A stretch of DNA of 35,362 bases from Nitrospirota bacterium (GCA_021789595.1 JAJYJJ010000020.1:1-35362), one strand, 5' to 3'. Counted from the stretch's first letter, positions 7,880 through 16,568 are shown. Numbers and translations are program-made. The notes: generated by a model not told the origin, from the sequence alone.

Positions 7880-9334
7880 CTATTGCTCTTCAGGTTCTGG
7901 TATCTGGCTTAAACCCTGCAGCGCCTTTTGGTTTTTTGGATCCCATCTAAGGGCCTTTTCAAACTGGCTCTTTGCCCTCTTCTTCATACCTGCCTTTAGA
8001 TATAAAAGCCCCAGATTTGCATAATGCTCTGCCTTGTGAGGCTCAAGCTCAATCGCCTTGAGCAATGTCTCCTCTGCCTCTTTCAGCCTGTTCGGCATCT
8101 TACTTAGAGAAAGGGATAGATAGCTCCAGTATCTTGCCTTATCAGGGGCAAGCCTCGTAGCCCATCTGAAGAGATCTGCTGCGCTCCAGTAGTCGCCCTT
8201 CTTGAACTCTTCAATGCCCCTTTTATACTGCTCCTCCGCCCTCTCAGCATCGGCTGAGACTAGCGCAGCTACATCTTTTCTAAGGAAAGACCGCTCGTAT
8301 TCTTCCCTGTTCTTGTCATCCTTTAATATATCGTATGCCTTGCTTAGACGATCAAAGATTGCAGTGAGTTTTTCCTTAAGATCGGCATCGGTAGTTGAAT
8401 GATGCCTGTCAGGGTGATATTCCTTGGCAAGGCGGTAGTACGCCTTCTTGACTGTGTTGGAATCAGCCGTATCATCTACGCCCAGAAGTTCATAATGTGT
8501 CTTATTGTCAATATCTATATAAAGGGAATCGACCTTTTCTATAAATGCCTTTTCTTCTGGCGTCTCGCTTCTTAGTATTTCCTCCATCGACATGTCGACA
8601 GGTTCTTCTGCCCTGCCCTCTTTTAGCACTAAGATGCCGAGGGAATAAAGGACATAAAGGGCCTTAAGGGCATTAAAAGAGCTCAGGCCTGAATTTTCCA
8701 TAATCTCCTTTATTGTTGTTTTGCCATCAACGAGGGATAGTATTGTCATGTCGTGCCCTTTCAATCCAACATCCTGGAAAAGACAGAGCGGGTCGTCATT
8801 CAGCTTTAAGACGGATTCTGTTGGCGGCATCTCACCCCTTATCCTTGTCCAATTATCTATACGGCCTATCCCTTCATATATGAGGTTGCCCATGCTCATC
8901 TTGAGTGTAATGACCTCCTCTGCTAAAAGGGGAGCCTCTATAAAATTAAAAAGGCCCTTTTCCCACATGAAAAGGCTGTATATTATCTCCCTGACCTGGT
9001 ATTTAACGCCTGCGAAGAGGTCCTTTGGCGTGAGAGAGCCAAGCTCTACAAGGATTGCACCCTGTCTCTTGCCTGTCTGCTTGAGCATCTCAACGGATTT
9101 GTCGTATTGCTCTAAGGTTATCGTTCCTGCCTTTAGCAGCATCTCACCAAGTCTGTCATCATCATAGTTTGAAGATGCAAATATGGCATCGCCATTCTTG
9201 AAATATATCTTCTTCTCTGCTGGTGGATTGCTAAGGACAAGGGTGCCTGTCTTTTGCTTCTGGTTGAGATATACGAGGATCTCTGGAAGGCTGTAATCTT
9301 CAAGGTTTCCTGAAAGTGGAACCTCAGCTCTCAT
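7880..9334 (-). CDS. DUF4388 - DnaJ domain - TPR protein
   Basis: A 484-residue soluble protein with three modules. Residues ~5-130 (LSGNLEDYSLPEILVYLNQKQ then GTLVLSN and KNGDAIFASS) match the DUF4388/PATAN-type domain found in signalling and gliding proteins. Residues ~278-350 are a J domain (YELLGVDDTADSNTVKKAYY) with the HPD triad at 307-309, so it may stimulate an Hsp70 ATPase. Residues ~365-475 form TPR helices ending in a clear tetratricopeptide (HYANLGLLYLKAGMKKRAKS). The function is unknown; this build suits an adaptor that links a signalling complex to DnaK. It overlaps the upstream coiled-coil gene by four bases and is the last gene of its operon. Confidence 0.85.
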   Translation of the reverse strand: MRAEVPLSGNLEDYSLPEILVYLNQKQKTGTLVLSNPPAEKKIYFKNGDAIFASSNYDDDRLGEMLLKAGTITLEQYDKSVEMLKQTGKRQGAILVELGSLTPKDLFAGVKYQVREIIYSLFMWEKGLFNFIEAPLLAEEVITLKMSMGNLIYEGIGRIDNWTRIRGEMPPTESVLKLNDDPLCLFQDVGLKGHDMTILSLVDGKTTIKEIMENSGLSSFNALKALYVLYSLGILVLKEGRAEEPVDMSMEEILRSETPEEKAFIEKVDSLYIDIDNKTHYELLGVDDTADSNTVKKAYYRLAKEYHPDRHHSTTDADLKEKLTAIFDRLSKAYDILKDDKNREEYERSFLRKDVAALVSADAERAEEQYKRGIEEFKKGDYWSAADLFRWATRLAPDKARYWSYLSLSLSKMPNRLKEAEETLLKAIELEPHKAEHYANLGLLYLKAGMKKRAKSQFEKALRWDPKNQKALQGLSQIPEPEEQ

Positions 9335-9696
9335 TTCCTTGTCCTATTCTTCTTAACCCTTATAGCTGTCTTTCTTGGCTTCTTCTCAGCCTTTGCCTTT
9401 GATGATGCCTCAAGCCTCTGATTCAGGTCTTGAAGCTCTGTCTTAAGGTTGTCCCTCTCCATCTTAATGTTGTTAATAGAGGATAAAAGGGCATCCCGTT
9501 GTTTTTTTATCGCTGACAACTCATTTTGCATTGAGTTTATCATGGATTTCTCGGTAACAACTGCACTGCGCAACTTATAGGAATATGCACCCAGTGCAAT
9601 GCTGGTAAGAATAAAGATTATTATAACAATCCTGGCTACTGCACCCCTTTTGCTTTCACTCCTCTCAATGTCCCTTTCAAGCGATGAACGGTCCAT
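9331..9696 (-). CDS. Single-pass membrane coiled-coil protein
   Basis: A 121-residue protein with a charged N-terminus, one membrane helix at about 22-40 (VARIVIIIFILTSIALGAY) and a long heptad-rich coiled coil (about 52-100). It ends in a very basic tail (PRKTAIRVKKNRTRK) that could bind nucleic acid or acidic lipid. The topology resembles FtsB/FtsL-like small bitopic proteins, but there is no specific motif, so I give no function. It begins one base after the AMMECR1 stop and overlaps the DnaJ/TPR gene as ATGA, so it is co-translated with its neighbours and may anchor the TPR protein. Confidence 0.7.
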   Translation of the reverse strand: MDRSSLERDIERSESKRGAVARIVIIIFILTSIALGAYSYKLRSAVVTEKSMINSMQNELSAIKKQRDALLSSINNIKMERDNLKTELQDLNQRLEASSKAKAEKKPRKTAIRVKKNRTRK

Positions 9697-10206
9697 TTAC
9701 CTATACCTCCTCACCTCAAACCTGTATAGCTCAACATCCTCCTCAAGAGATATCCCTGCCTTGAGTTTTGCTATCCTCAATTGTTCCTCCACACTATCAA
9801 CGCCCTCTAAGTCAGGCAGGAGCAGCCCCTTTCTCAAGCCCTTTTTGACTATAACACCATATATCTTCGGGTCAAGCTCCAATGGGCTTGAGACCTTCTC
9901 TGGCGTTCCGAGGATGTCAACAGAGTACTGTATGTCATCAAGCTCAGATTCCTCTAAAGGATAAAACCTTGAGTCGTTGACCGCTGCAGATATGGCGTTC
10001 TGGATAACCTCTGCAGCTATATTCTCGGTTGACGGCATATAGGTGCCGATACATCCCCTTAATTGCCCCTGCTTTTTCAGGGATACAAACACCCCTGCCT
10101 TTTGTCTCATCTCATCAGATATATCATCAGGCAGGGCAATAATCCTCTTTTCTCTTATGTATGTTTCAACAGCATGCCTGGCAAGTCTTACAATAGGATG
10201 CATCAT
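9697..10206 (-). CDS. AMMECR1-domain protein
   Basis: A 169-residue protein of the AMMECR1 family. The hallmark GQLRGCIGTYMPS (family core LRGCIG) is at about residues 53-65. It is followed by NAISAAVNDSRFYPL and the long YGVIVKKGLRKGLLLPDLEGVDSVEEQL segment that lines the presumed active groove. The function in bacteria is unknown; relatives sit beside MEMO proteins or radical SAM enzymes, but no such partner is adjacent here. It overlaps the end of the prenyl synthase gene by four bases, in an operon with two signalling-like genes. Confidence 0.9.
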   Translation of the reverse strand: MMHPIVRLARHAVETYIREKRIIALPDDISDEMRQKAGVFVSLKKQGQLRGCIGTYMPSTENIAAEVIQNAISAAVNDSRFYPLEESELDDIQYSVDILGTPEKVSSPLELDPKIYGVIVKKGLRKGLLLPDLEGVDSVEEQLRIAKLKAGISLEEDVELYRFEVRRYR

Positions 10207-11186
10207 CTCTCCCTGTTTAACACATAATCGGCTACGGCGAGCATGGCATCCCTTATATCTGAATCCGCAAAGGCCATCAATTCTGCCTTTGCATCGTCAA
10301 TGAGCCTTCTTGCGCGGTCAATCGAATAATCTATTGCCTTATACCTTCTGAGCAGTTCAAGTATACAGTCAAGGTCTTCTGCTGATGTCTCTTCCTTCCT
10401 GATTATACCCTTTGTCAGGCCTGCCTCCTGTCTGGAGGAAACATTGAGTAGATGTATCAGGGGGATTGTTATCTTGCCTTCCTTAAGGTCTTTTCCGAGG
10501 GTTTTGCCGAGTTTATTCTCATCAGCCATGTAGTCCAAGATGTCATCAGCCATCTGAAATGCTGTCCCAAGCTTCATGCCGAATGCCCCGAGGGCATCCT
10601 CTTTCCCCCTGTCAAGTCTTCCTGTGATTGCCCCCAATCTGCATGAGGCAGAGATAAGCACCCCTGTTTTTGCCTCAATAATCCTGAAGTACTCCGCCTC
10701 TGTTATGTCGGGATCCCCGATCTTTGACAACTGGAACAGCTCACCTTCGGTCATCCTTGTTGTTGCCTCTGACAGGACATCCATTATCCTCTGGCTTTTC
10801 AGGGCAACACCTATCTTGAGGGCGTTAGAGTATAGATAATCGCCGACAAGTATTGTAATCTGATTACCCCAGATGGAATGGGCTGATGGCTTACCCCTGC
10901 GCATATCCGCGCCGTCAACCACATCGTCATGCAAAAGCGATGCGCTGTGGATAGATTCAACAATACCTGCAAGTATCACAGCCTCATCCTCGTTATATGC
11001 GCCAAGCCGTGAACTCAGGATGAGCAGAAGGGGTCTGATCCTTTTCCCGCCACCCTGCAGGAGGTGTTTAACAACCATCGGTATTGCCGGAACATGGGTC
11101 GAGAGGTTCTTCAGTATCTGCTTTTCTACACGGATAAGGTCTTGCCTATAGATATCCCAAACATTCTGAATTGTTACTGTCTGCAT
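10203..11186 (-). CDS. ispB: Long-chain trans-polyprenyl diphosphate synthase
   Basis: Extends farnesyl diphosphate with isopentenyl diphosphate to the side chain of a respiratory quinone, here probably menaquinone because mqnA is in the window. The 327-residue protein has GGGKRIRP (48-52), the first Asp-rich motif DDVVD at 87-91 and the second DDILD at 214-218, followed by GKTLGKDLKEGK. The position five residues before the first motif is Ala82, a small residue consistent with a long product; the exact chain length cannot be told. A minus-strand promoter ends within ten bases of the ATG, so the transcript may lack a leader. First gene of a four-gene run. Confidence 0.93.
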   Translation of the reverse strand: MQTVTIQNVWDIYRQDLIRVEKQILKNLSTHVPAIPMVVKHLLQGGGKRIRPLLLILSSRLGAYNEDEAVILAGIVESIHSASLLHDDVVDGADMRRGKPSAHSIWGNQITILVGDYLYSNALKIGVALKSQRIMDVLSEATTRMTEGELFQLSKIGDPDITEAEYFRIIEAKTGVLISASCRLGAITGRLDRGKEDALGAFGMKLGTAFQMADDILDYMADENKLGKTLGKDLKEGKITIPLIHLLNVSSRQEAGLTKGIIRKEETSAEDLDCILELLRRYKAIDYSIDRARRLIDDAKAELMAFADSDIRDAMLAVADYVLNRER

Positions 11187-11194
11187 TTACTTGA

Positions 11195-11224
11195 ATCATA
11201 TGATAGGGCATGGTTTATTGTCAA
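11195..11224 (-). promoter_or_regulatory. Promoter of the ispB operon
   Basis: On the minus strand TTGACA (11219-11224) and TATGAT (11195-11200) are 18 bases apart. The expected transcript start (~11188) is only two or three bases before the ispB ATG at 11186. Confidence 0.55.
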
Positions 11225-11280
11225 GCCATCCTCCTGATTACAAAAAACTCATATGAATACCTATGTTATGATATTATTTT

Positions 11281-11733
11281 ATGGAGAAAATAATCTGCAC
11301 AAATAAAAAGGCATATCACGACTACTTCATCGAGGAGACATATGAGGCAGGGATGATACTCCTTGGGACAGAGGTGAAGTCCCTGAGAGAGGGTAAGGCA
11401 AACCTGAAAGACAGCTACGCGATATTGAAGTCAGGAGAGGTCTTCCTTTTAGGCTGCCATATAAGCCCTTACAGTCACGGAAATATCCAGAATCACGACC
11501 CATTAAGGACAAGGAAACTCCTCCTTCACCGTAAGGAGATAGACCGGCTCACTGGCAAGGTATCACAGCGGGGTTATGCACTTATCCCGCTGAAGATCTA
11601 TTTTAAGAGCGGCAGGGCAAAGATAGAGCTTGGCCTTGCCAAAGGCAAAAGGGAATATGAAAAAAGAGAGGTTATAAAGGAAAGGGAGGCAAAAAGGGAG
11701 ATAGAAAGGGCAAAAAGAAAGGACTTAAGATAG
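11281..11733 (+). CDS. smpB: SsrA-binding protein
   Basis: SmpB binds tmRNA and brings it to stalled ribosomes for trans-translation. Length (150) is normal. [29 protein letters not shown], the HISPYSHGN loop and [11 protein letters not shown] are diagnostic. The positively charged C-terminal helix, rich in [18 protein letters not shown], is the part that enters the mRNA channel. The tmRNA gene itself was not seen in the window. It is divergent from ispB and begins the long plus-strand run of small housekeeping genes. Confidence 0.97.
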   Translation: MEKIICTNKKAYHDYFIEETYEAGMILLGTEVKSLREGKANLKDSYAILKSGEVFLLGCHISPYSHGNIQNHDPLRTRKLLLHRKEIDRLTGKVSQRGYALIPLKIYFKSGRAKIELGLAKGKREYEKREVIKEREAKREIERAKRKDLR

Positions 11734-11766
11734 AAATAACACCGCAAAACATGTTATTCTTTATGA

Positions 11767-12798
11767 ATGAAATCCGTATATCGCATCTTATTTATTGTAA
11801 TCCTGATGCCGTTCCTATTTGGTATTTCAGGAAAGGCAGATGAGCCTGTTACCGTCGTTGTCAGGGCAAGCCGCCACCCCGATTTCCTCCGTATAGTGGT
11901 TGAAGGAGAGGAATCTGTAATCCAGACAGCAAAAACCAAACAGGCAGGCAATATGCTTTCAGTGGAATTTCAGTCAGTTCTAAACCTTGTTACATTAAAT
12001 GTGCCCTTCAAGATCAATGTGCAGGGTAAGACCCTGAACATGGCTGTTGGTCCTTTTAAGACGATGAAGACCATGCATCTTAACAATCCCTCAAGACTCG
12101 TTATTGACATATATCAGGGAGAGGCCCCAATATTGGGCGTCCAAGGGATACAGGAACATAAAGGAAAGACAGAAATAAAGCCAAATGTCGGGGCGATTAT
12201 CGAGTCGACAATACAAACAGGGGTAATAAAGTCAGTAGTTATAGACCCTGGGCATGGCGGCTCTGACCCTGGGCTTTCAGCGGGGAATATAGGGGAAAAA
12301 GCCATAGACCTTGATCTATCAAAGAGATTAAAGGCAATGCTTGCACGGTCAAAGATTCGGGTATACCTGACAAGGCAAGCAGACCAGAGCATGGGCCTGA
12401 TAGACAGGGCATTGTCTTCAGATAAACTAAGACCCGATGCCTTTATATCAATCCATGTGGGGACAGGGAAGAACTTTGTAATCTATACAGGATCAGGGCA
12501 GCAAGATACATCAGAATCCTATTCCATTGACAGGGCTCAGGAGAAATTTACCGGCAGCAGTGCATCCCTTGCAAAGATTATATCCCAATACATAGATGGG
12601 GACTTTGGAGCGGGCTCTTCTATCATAACCCATATAAGGTCATCTGTCCTCTCATATATCAGCAGTCCTGCGATAATCATAGAGGTTCCATCCCTTGCCT
12701 CAATGAGCTACAGCGATGCATCCAGGGATAGGATAACCCGTGCCATATCAAAGGCCATTTTAAACTATGGAAAAGATACAGAGACGACTTCCCAGTAA
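11767..12798 (+). CDS. N-acetylmuramoyl-L-alanine amidase with AMIN domain
   Basis: Cleaves the bond between muramic acid and the stem peptide, normally for daughter-cell separation. The N-terminus (MKSVYRILFIVILMPFLFGISG) is a signal peptide, so it is exported. Residues ~26-117 look like an AMIN peptidoglycan-targeting domain, and residues ~156-338 are the Amidase_3 zinc domain. Ligands are His163 in VVIDPGHGGSDPG, Glu177 in NIGEKAIDLDLS and His230 in AFISIHVG. The last catalytic Glu is probably in IIIEVPSLASM near the end, in a slightly unusual context. It overlaps the GerMN gene by 32 bases. Confidence 0.9.
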   Translation: MKSVYRILFIVILMPFLFGISGKADEPVTVVVRASRHPDFLRIVVEGEESVIQTAKTKQAGNMLSVEFQSVLNLVTLNVPFKINVQGKTLNMAVGPFKTMKTMHLNNPSRLVIDIYQGEAPILGVQGIQEHKGKTEIKPNVGAIIESTIQTGVIKSVVIDPGHGGSDPGLSAGNIGEKAIDLDLSKRLKAMLARSKIRVYLTRQADQSMGLIDRALSSDKLRPDAFISIHVGTGKNFVIYTGSGQQDTSESYSIDRAQEKFTGSSASLAKIISQYIDGDFGAGSSIITHIRSSVLSYISSPAIIIEVPSLASMSYSDASRDRITRAISKAILNYGKDTETTSQ

Positions 12799-13342
12799 AA
12801 GAAGGCTGTGGCCTTTTATAATCCTTATCCCTATTATCTTTCTCATCGGGGTTGGGGTGAGCTATTTTTATCTCCGGCCGAGATTCATAGTCCTCCCTCA
12901 CATAAATAAGACAGTGCCCGAGCAGGCAGGGGATACAACAAACATAAACATCTATATCCCGAAAGGGCAAGGGCTTCAGGTAGAGACCCGACAGATCAAA
13001 AAACCAGTGGGTTTTTCAGCCACTATAGATGCCATTATGGCTGAGATATCAAAAGGCAGTTCAGATGGAAGATATTTACTGCCTCCAGGCTCAAAGCTCA
13101 TTACAGCCTATCTTGACAAAGACGGCGTCCTGTATCTGGATATGAATCCGGAGTTTCAGAGAAATTTTAAAGGAGATGCCCTGGGCGAGTACCTGATGAT
13201 AGAGGGGATTTACCGCAGTTTTAAGGAAAATATACCAGATGTAAACAGAATGAAGATCCTTGTTGACGGGAAAGAGGTAGAGAGCATCGGGGGCCATATA
13301 ATCATATTAAATGGCATTGGAGATGATTTTGTCCAGAGATAA
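12767..13342 (+). CDS. GerMN-domain membrane-anchored protein
   Basis: A 191-residue protein with a basic N-terminus, one membrane helix (about 15-36, PFIILIPIIFLIGVGVSYFYL) and an extracytoplasmic GerMN domain: VNIYIPKG-like NINIYIPKGQG, then AIMAEISKGSSDGRYLLPPGSK, YLDMNPEF and NRMKILVDGKE. In Bacillus GerM affects spore cortex and germination; in non-spore formers the domain is thought to act at the cell wall. Lying between an amidase and glutamate racemase fits a peptidoglycan role. The start lies inside the amidase gene and the end inside murI, suggesting translational coupling. Confidence 0.85.
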   Translation: MEKIQRRLPSKRRLWPFIILIPIIFLIGVGVSYFYLRPRFIVLPHINKTVPEQAGDTTNINIYIPKGQGLQVETRQIKKPVGFSATIDAIMAEISKGSSDGRYLLPPGSKLITAYLDKDGVLYLDMNPEFQRNFKGDALGEYLMIEGIYRSFKENIPDVNRMKILVDGKEVESIGGHIIILNGIGDDFVQR

Positions 13343-14132
13343 ACCCATAGGCATATTCGATTCGGGCATAGGCGGATTAACAGTCCTGAAGGAGATACAG
13401 AGGGAATTGCCCCTTGAAGATCTCATATATCTTGGGGATACTGCGAGGGTTCCATACGGCACCAGGTCGCCTGAAACTGTTACGAGATACTCCTTTGAGA
13501 ACACAGGGTTTCTTGTGTCGCACGGGATAAAGCTGCTTGTAGTTGCATGTAATACAGCATCCTCTATAAGCCTCGAGGCAATAAAGGCTGCCTTCTCTGT
13601 CCCTGTTATCGGCGTTATAGAGCCTGGTGCAAGGGCTGCTGTGAGGGCCACAAGGAACAAGAGGATTGGTGTCATAGGCACAGAGGCAACTATAAAGAGC
13701 GGTTCATACCAGAGGGCAATAAGAGCCATTAACAGCGGGGTAAGGACGATTACAACACCCTGCCCGCTCTTTGTCCCCCTTGTAGAGGAAGGATGGCTCA
13801 ATGAAGAGGTAACATATCTTGTTGCAAAGAAATACCTCTCTCACCTAATCGAGGAAGACATAGATACCCTTGTCCTTGGGTGCACACATTATCCTCTTTT
13901 AAAGATACCTATTGAAAGGGTTATGGGCGATGGCATGACCCTCATAGATTCGGCAGTAGAGACAGCAACGGTGGTAAGAAATGTCCTTGATGAAAAGGGG
14001 CTGCTGCGGGTTGAAAACAAAGACCCCTGCACAAGATTTTTTGTAACAGATTCCCCTGAAAAGTTTGCTGCAGTTGGAGAGAGGTTTCTTGGAAAGAGGA
14101 TTGACAACATCCATAAGATTGAACTTGCTTGA
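13311..14132 (+). CDS. murI: Glutamate racemase
   Basis: Interconverts L- and D-glutamate for peptidoglycan. IGIFDSGIGGLTVLKEI and LGDTARVPYGTRSPE are family landmarks. The two catalytic cysteines are at residue 80 (VVACNTAS) and residue 191 (LGCTHYPLL), both intact, and the 273-residue length is normal. I kept ATG 13311; ATG 13323 is four codons on and equally possible, as neither has a clear ribosome site because both lie within the gerM end. The order gerM, murI, rph, rdgB resembles the Bacillus racE-gerM-rph-ysnA cluster. Confidence 0.96.
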   Translation: MALEMILSRDKPIGIFDSGIGGLTVLKEIQRELPLEDLIYLGDTARVPYGTRSPETVTRYSFENTGFLVSHGIKLLVVACNTASSISLEAIKAAFSVPVIGVIEPGARAAVRATRNKRIGVIGTEATIKSGSYQRAIRAINSGVRTITTPCPLFVPLVEEGWLNEEVTYLVAKKYLSHLIEEDIDTLVLGCTHYPLLKIPIERVMGDGMTLIDSAVETATVVRNVLDEKGLLRVENKDPCTRFFVTDSPEKFAAVGERFLGKRIDNIHKIELA

Positions 14133-14179
14133 GCCTAAAGTAAATTAAATGCCCAAAGGCAATTTAAACGGAGGTCAGG

Positions 14180-14917
14180 ATGCGTCCAGATGGAAGAATG
14201 CCAGATGAGATAAGGATAGTAAAGTTGACAAGGAATTTTATACCGACGGCAGAGGGCTCTGTCCTTATAGAGCTCGGAAACACAAGGGTAATATGCACAG
14301 CCTCTATAGAAGAGAAGGTTCCACCATTTCTCAGGGACCAGAAAAGGGGATGGATTACAGCAGAGTACTCCATGCTGCCCCGCTCCACAGTAAGCAGAAC
14401 TCCAAGGGAATCTGTAGCAGGCCGCATTGGCGGAAGGACACATGAGATACAGAGACTGATTGGCAGGTCATTGCGTGCGGTTACTGACCTGAATATCCTT
14501 GGAGAAAGGACCATCTGGATAGACTGTGATGTCATACAGGCAGACGGCGGCACAAGGACAGCATCCATAACAGGGGCATTTATCGCCCTTTCTGACGCAG
14601 TCAGGCATGCATTAAGGGCTGGACTTATAGAAAGAACGCCGATAAAGGACTACCTTGCTGCAGTAAGCGTTGGGATAATCAGCGGCGAACCAAGGCTTGA
14701 CCTATCATATGCAGAGGACTCCATAGCAGATGTGGATATGAATGTGGTTATGACAGGCTCTAAAAAATTTATAGAGGTCCAGGGGACTGCAGAGGCAGAG
14801 CCATTTGGAAGGGATCTTCTGGATAAACTCCTTAAGATGGCAGAGGATGGTATCATACAATTGATAAATATACAGAGAGAACCCATTGAAAAGGCTTCAG
14901 ATAGTCTTAGCTACTAA
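14180..14917 (+). CDS. rph: Ribonuclease PH
   Basis: Phosphorolytic 3'-5' exoribonuclease that trims tRNA 3' ends. [38 protein letters not shown], the arginine-rich [28 protein letters not shown] and [15 protein letters not shown] are all present. Length (245) is normal. A strong GGAGG lies seven bases before the ATG. The 47-base gap after murI contains a small imperfect hairpin without a T-run. The 3' end overlaps rdgB by 32 bases. Confidence 0.97.
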   Translation: MRPDGRMPDEIRIVKLTRNFIPTAEGSVLIELGNTRVICTASIEEKVPPFLRDQKRGWITAEYSMLPRSTVSRTPRESVAGRIGGRTHEIQRLIGRSLRAVTDLNILGERTIWIDCDVIQADGGTRTASITGAFIALSDAVRHALRAGLIERTPIKDYLAAVSVGIISGEPRLDLSYAEDSIADVDMNVVMTGSKKFIEVQGTAEAEPFGRDLLDKLLKMAEDGIIQLINIQREPIEKASDSLSY

Positions 14918-15488
14918 GAATACAGGAAAACTCAGGGAGATAAGGGAGATACTGGGCGACATCCCTATAGAGTTTCTCACACTTCAATCATTCCCCGATG
15001 CACCTGATGTGGAGGAAGATGGTCATTCATACAGGGAAAATGCCCTTAAAAAGGCAACAGCAATCTTTAATCACACATCAATGTTAACCATGGCAGAGGA
15101 TTCAGGCCTTGAGGTGGAGGCGATTGGTAATGCACCTGGCATATACTCTGCCCGTTTTTCAGGGAAGGATGCAACCTCCAAAAAGAATATCGAAAGGCTC
15201 CTTTCCATGATGAAGGATATACCTGCAGAGAGGAGGACAGCAAGGTTTGTCTGTGTCCTTGCACTTGTAGGCATGGGGATAGAGCAATTTTTTGAGGGAG
15301 AGGTAAAAGGGACAATAGCCCTGCATGAAATGGGGGAAAGCGGGTTTGGATATGACCCTGTTTTTATACCTGACGGCTATGAAAATAGCTTTGCAGAACT
15401 TGGCAAAGAGGTTAAAAACAGGATAAGCCACAGGACAGCAGCCCTGAGAAGGTTCAAGGAGTTCATGGATAATTATCAACAACGCTAA
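14886..15488 (+). CDS. rdgB: dITP/XTP pyrophosphatase (RdgB/HAM1 family)
   Basis: Hydrolyses dITP, XTP and ITP to monophosphates, keeping deaminated purines out of DNA and RNA. The substrate motif [16 protein letters not shown] is at the N-terminus. [24 protein letters not shown] holds the catalytic Asp, and [12 protein letters not shown] plus [10 protein letters not shown] complete the pocket. At 200 residues it is normal. The start is a TTG at 14886 inside the rph end, required by the conserved N-terminus. Note the theme: other enzymes linked to deaminated bases (endonuclease Q and the radical SAM gene) lie 5-13 kb downstream. Confidence 0.95.
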   Translation: MKRLQIVLATKNTGKLREIREILGDIPIEFLTLQSFPDAPDVEEDGHSYRENALKKATAIFNHTSMLTMAEDSGLEVEAIGNAPGIYSARFSGKDATSKKNIERLLSMMKDIPAERRTARFVCVLALVGMGIEQFFEGEVKGTIALHEMGESGFGYDPVFIPDGYENSFAELGKEVKNRISHRTAALRRFKEFMDNYQQR

Positions 15489-15668
15489 GATGCTTGAAAT
15501 TTGAAAGAGGCATGTAAGAGGCTAAATAAACAAAGAGTTATGCCCAAAGCCAACGAGGCGACGGATACTGATTTAAAGGTTATTGAGAGGCTGGAAGCGG
15601 GGGGGGTATAATGTTTTCTGGAAATTATTTATAATTATGGCAATCCTTAATATAGGATAAGGAGCAGT

Positions 15669-15856
15669 ATGGCAAAGGGGAGAAAGCCGAAAAAATCAGG
15701 CTCTAACGATATTGAAGCCTACAGGCATGAGAGCGAGACGAGAAAAAATGCTGCCCCTGTAGGTCTTGCCTCTTATGACACCTCAAAGCCCAAACCCAAA
15801 AGTATGAATATGACCCGCATCTTGATCCCCAGCTTGTCTGGACTGGGAAAATATGA
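15669..15856 (+). pseudogene. Remnant of a type III-like DNA methyltransferase, N-terminus only
   Basis: Begins MAKGRKPKKSGSNDIEAYRHE and continues to SKPKPK in one frame. In the next frame (from about 15800) it reads KYEYDPHLDPQLVWTGK, a segment I know from the N-terminal part of Mod-type adenine methyltransferases (Y-x-Y-D-P-x-L-D-P-x-L-x-W-x-G). The two halves join if one base is restored in the A-rich run near 15798, so this is a frameshifted N-terminal scrap. Everything after W-T-G-K, including the catalytic domain, is missing. The second-frame stop TGA (15854-15856) overlaps the next start as ATGA. GGAG lies ahead of the ATG. Confidence 0.7.
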
Positions 15857-16206
15857 AGAATAAATCTATCTTGCCGCTTGATAAAGCCTATAAAGACATT
15901 AAGGACATACTCGAAAAAGCCAGCGCAAAGTCTTTCAAGGCTGTTAATACGGCAATGGTGCAGGCTTACTGGCATATCGGAAAGGTAATTGTAGAAGAAG
16001 AACAGAAAGGGATTGCGCGTGCGGGATATGGAAAGGGGCTTATTCAAGGACTTGCCAAACGACTGTCTGCTGAATTCGGCAGGGGATTTGATGAAAGAAA
16101 TCTTTGGTTTATGCGCAGTTTTTATTTATCCTACCCAAAAGTGAACGCAGTGCGTTCAGAATTAAGCTGGACACACTACCGGTTATTACTAAGAGTAGAG
16201 AAATGA
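15853..16206 (+). pseudogene. DUF1016 (YhcG-like) protein, N-terminal domain only
   Basis: 117 residues matching the DUF1016 N-terminal domain: VNTAMVQAYWHIGKVIVEEEQ, YGKGLIQGLAKRLSAEFGRGF, NLWFMRSFYLSYPKV and LSWTHYRLLLRVE. Full-length relatives are ~340 residues with a C-terminal PD-(D/E)xK nuclease domain, absent here; the frame stops right after LLRVEK. Family members sit in restriction-modification loci. The stop TGA overlaps the next fragment's ATG (ATGA at 16203). It could still make a stable N-terminal domain, but I treat it as a truncated gene. Confidence 0.8.
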
Positions 16207-16337
16207 AAGACCTTTTAAATAAAATCGACTCTATCAAATCAGCCCTCGATAAGTATCGGCCTTTTCCCGACCACGTTGTCAAACAGTTAAGGGATTATTA
16301 TCGCATTAATCGGATAATTGCAGAGGTGCGGGAGTAG
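16203..16337 (+). pseudogene. Fragment resembling the N-terminus of a Fic-type protein
   Basis: 44 residues, MKDLLNKIDSIKSALDKYRP and FPDHVVKQLRDYYRI, resemble the start of short Fic proteins (K-I-D-x-L-x(5)-R-P-L-x(6)-L-R-x(3)-R-I), which would next run into the S-N-A-I-E-G-N motif. Here similarity stops at about residue 37 and the frame ends at TAG. The match is short, so the family call is moderate. The start overlaps the previous stop. The next 155 bases (16338-16493) show only very short open frames and nothing I recognise. Confidence 0.5.
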
Positions 16338-16493
16338 TGAAAGCATCACCACCGCATGGGGCGGGACAGTGGAGGCTATGAGATTAATGAGCCGATCATG
16401 AACTCACGCCCCGGACATTGAGGCAAAGATTACAGGACGAGGGGAAAGAGATGACGGAGGCAGGAGAAAGGTTTATAACGGGAGAAAGGAAAT

Positions 16494-16568
16494 ATGGTTT
16501 TAAAATCAGTTGAACCTCAAAATGTGGAATTCAAATCCAACTGGAGAGATGATGCTGGTGATGTTTAA
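16494..16568 (+). pseudogene. Fragment resembling the start of an AlbA_2-domain protein
   Basis: 24 residues read MVLKSVEPQNVEFKSNWRDD before stopping. E-x-x-N-[VL]-E-F-K-x-x-[WY]-R-D-[DE] is the usual opening of AlbA_2 putative DNA-binding domains in ATPase-like regulators of defence loci. AAAGGAAAT precedes the ATG as a ribosome site. The frame ends inside the first codons of the intact Fic gene, an overlap expected if the two were once adjacent coupled genes. The rest of the protein is gone. Confidence 0.5.

Noticed and set aside
14145-14167. Hairpin between murI and rph (TTAAATGCC ... GGCAATTTAA)
   Set aside because: One base is bulged, there is no T-run, and the rph ribosome site follows directly, so a terminator is unlikely.
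15540-15611. A 23-codon open frame (MPKANEATDTDLKVIERLEAGG) ahead of the methyltransferase stump
   Set aside because: It has no ribosome site, no recognisable family and chance length. It may be another remnant but nothing supports it.
16338-16493. GC-rich stretch with several ATGA overlaps and short open frames, at first sight tRNA-like
   Set aside because: No cloverleaf or T-arm (GTTCRANNC) could be drawn, and the frames are 7-20 codons with no family resemblance.
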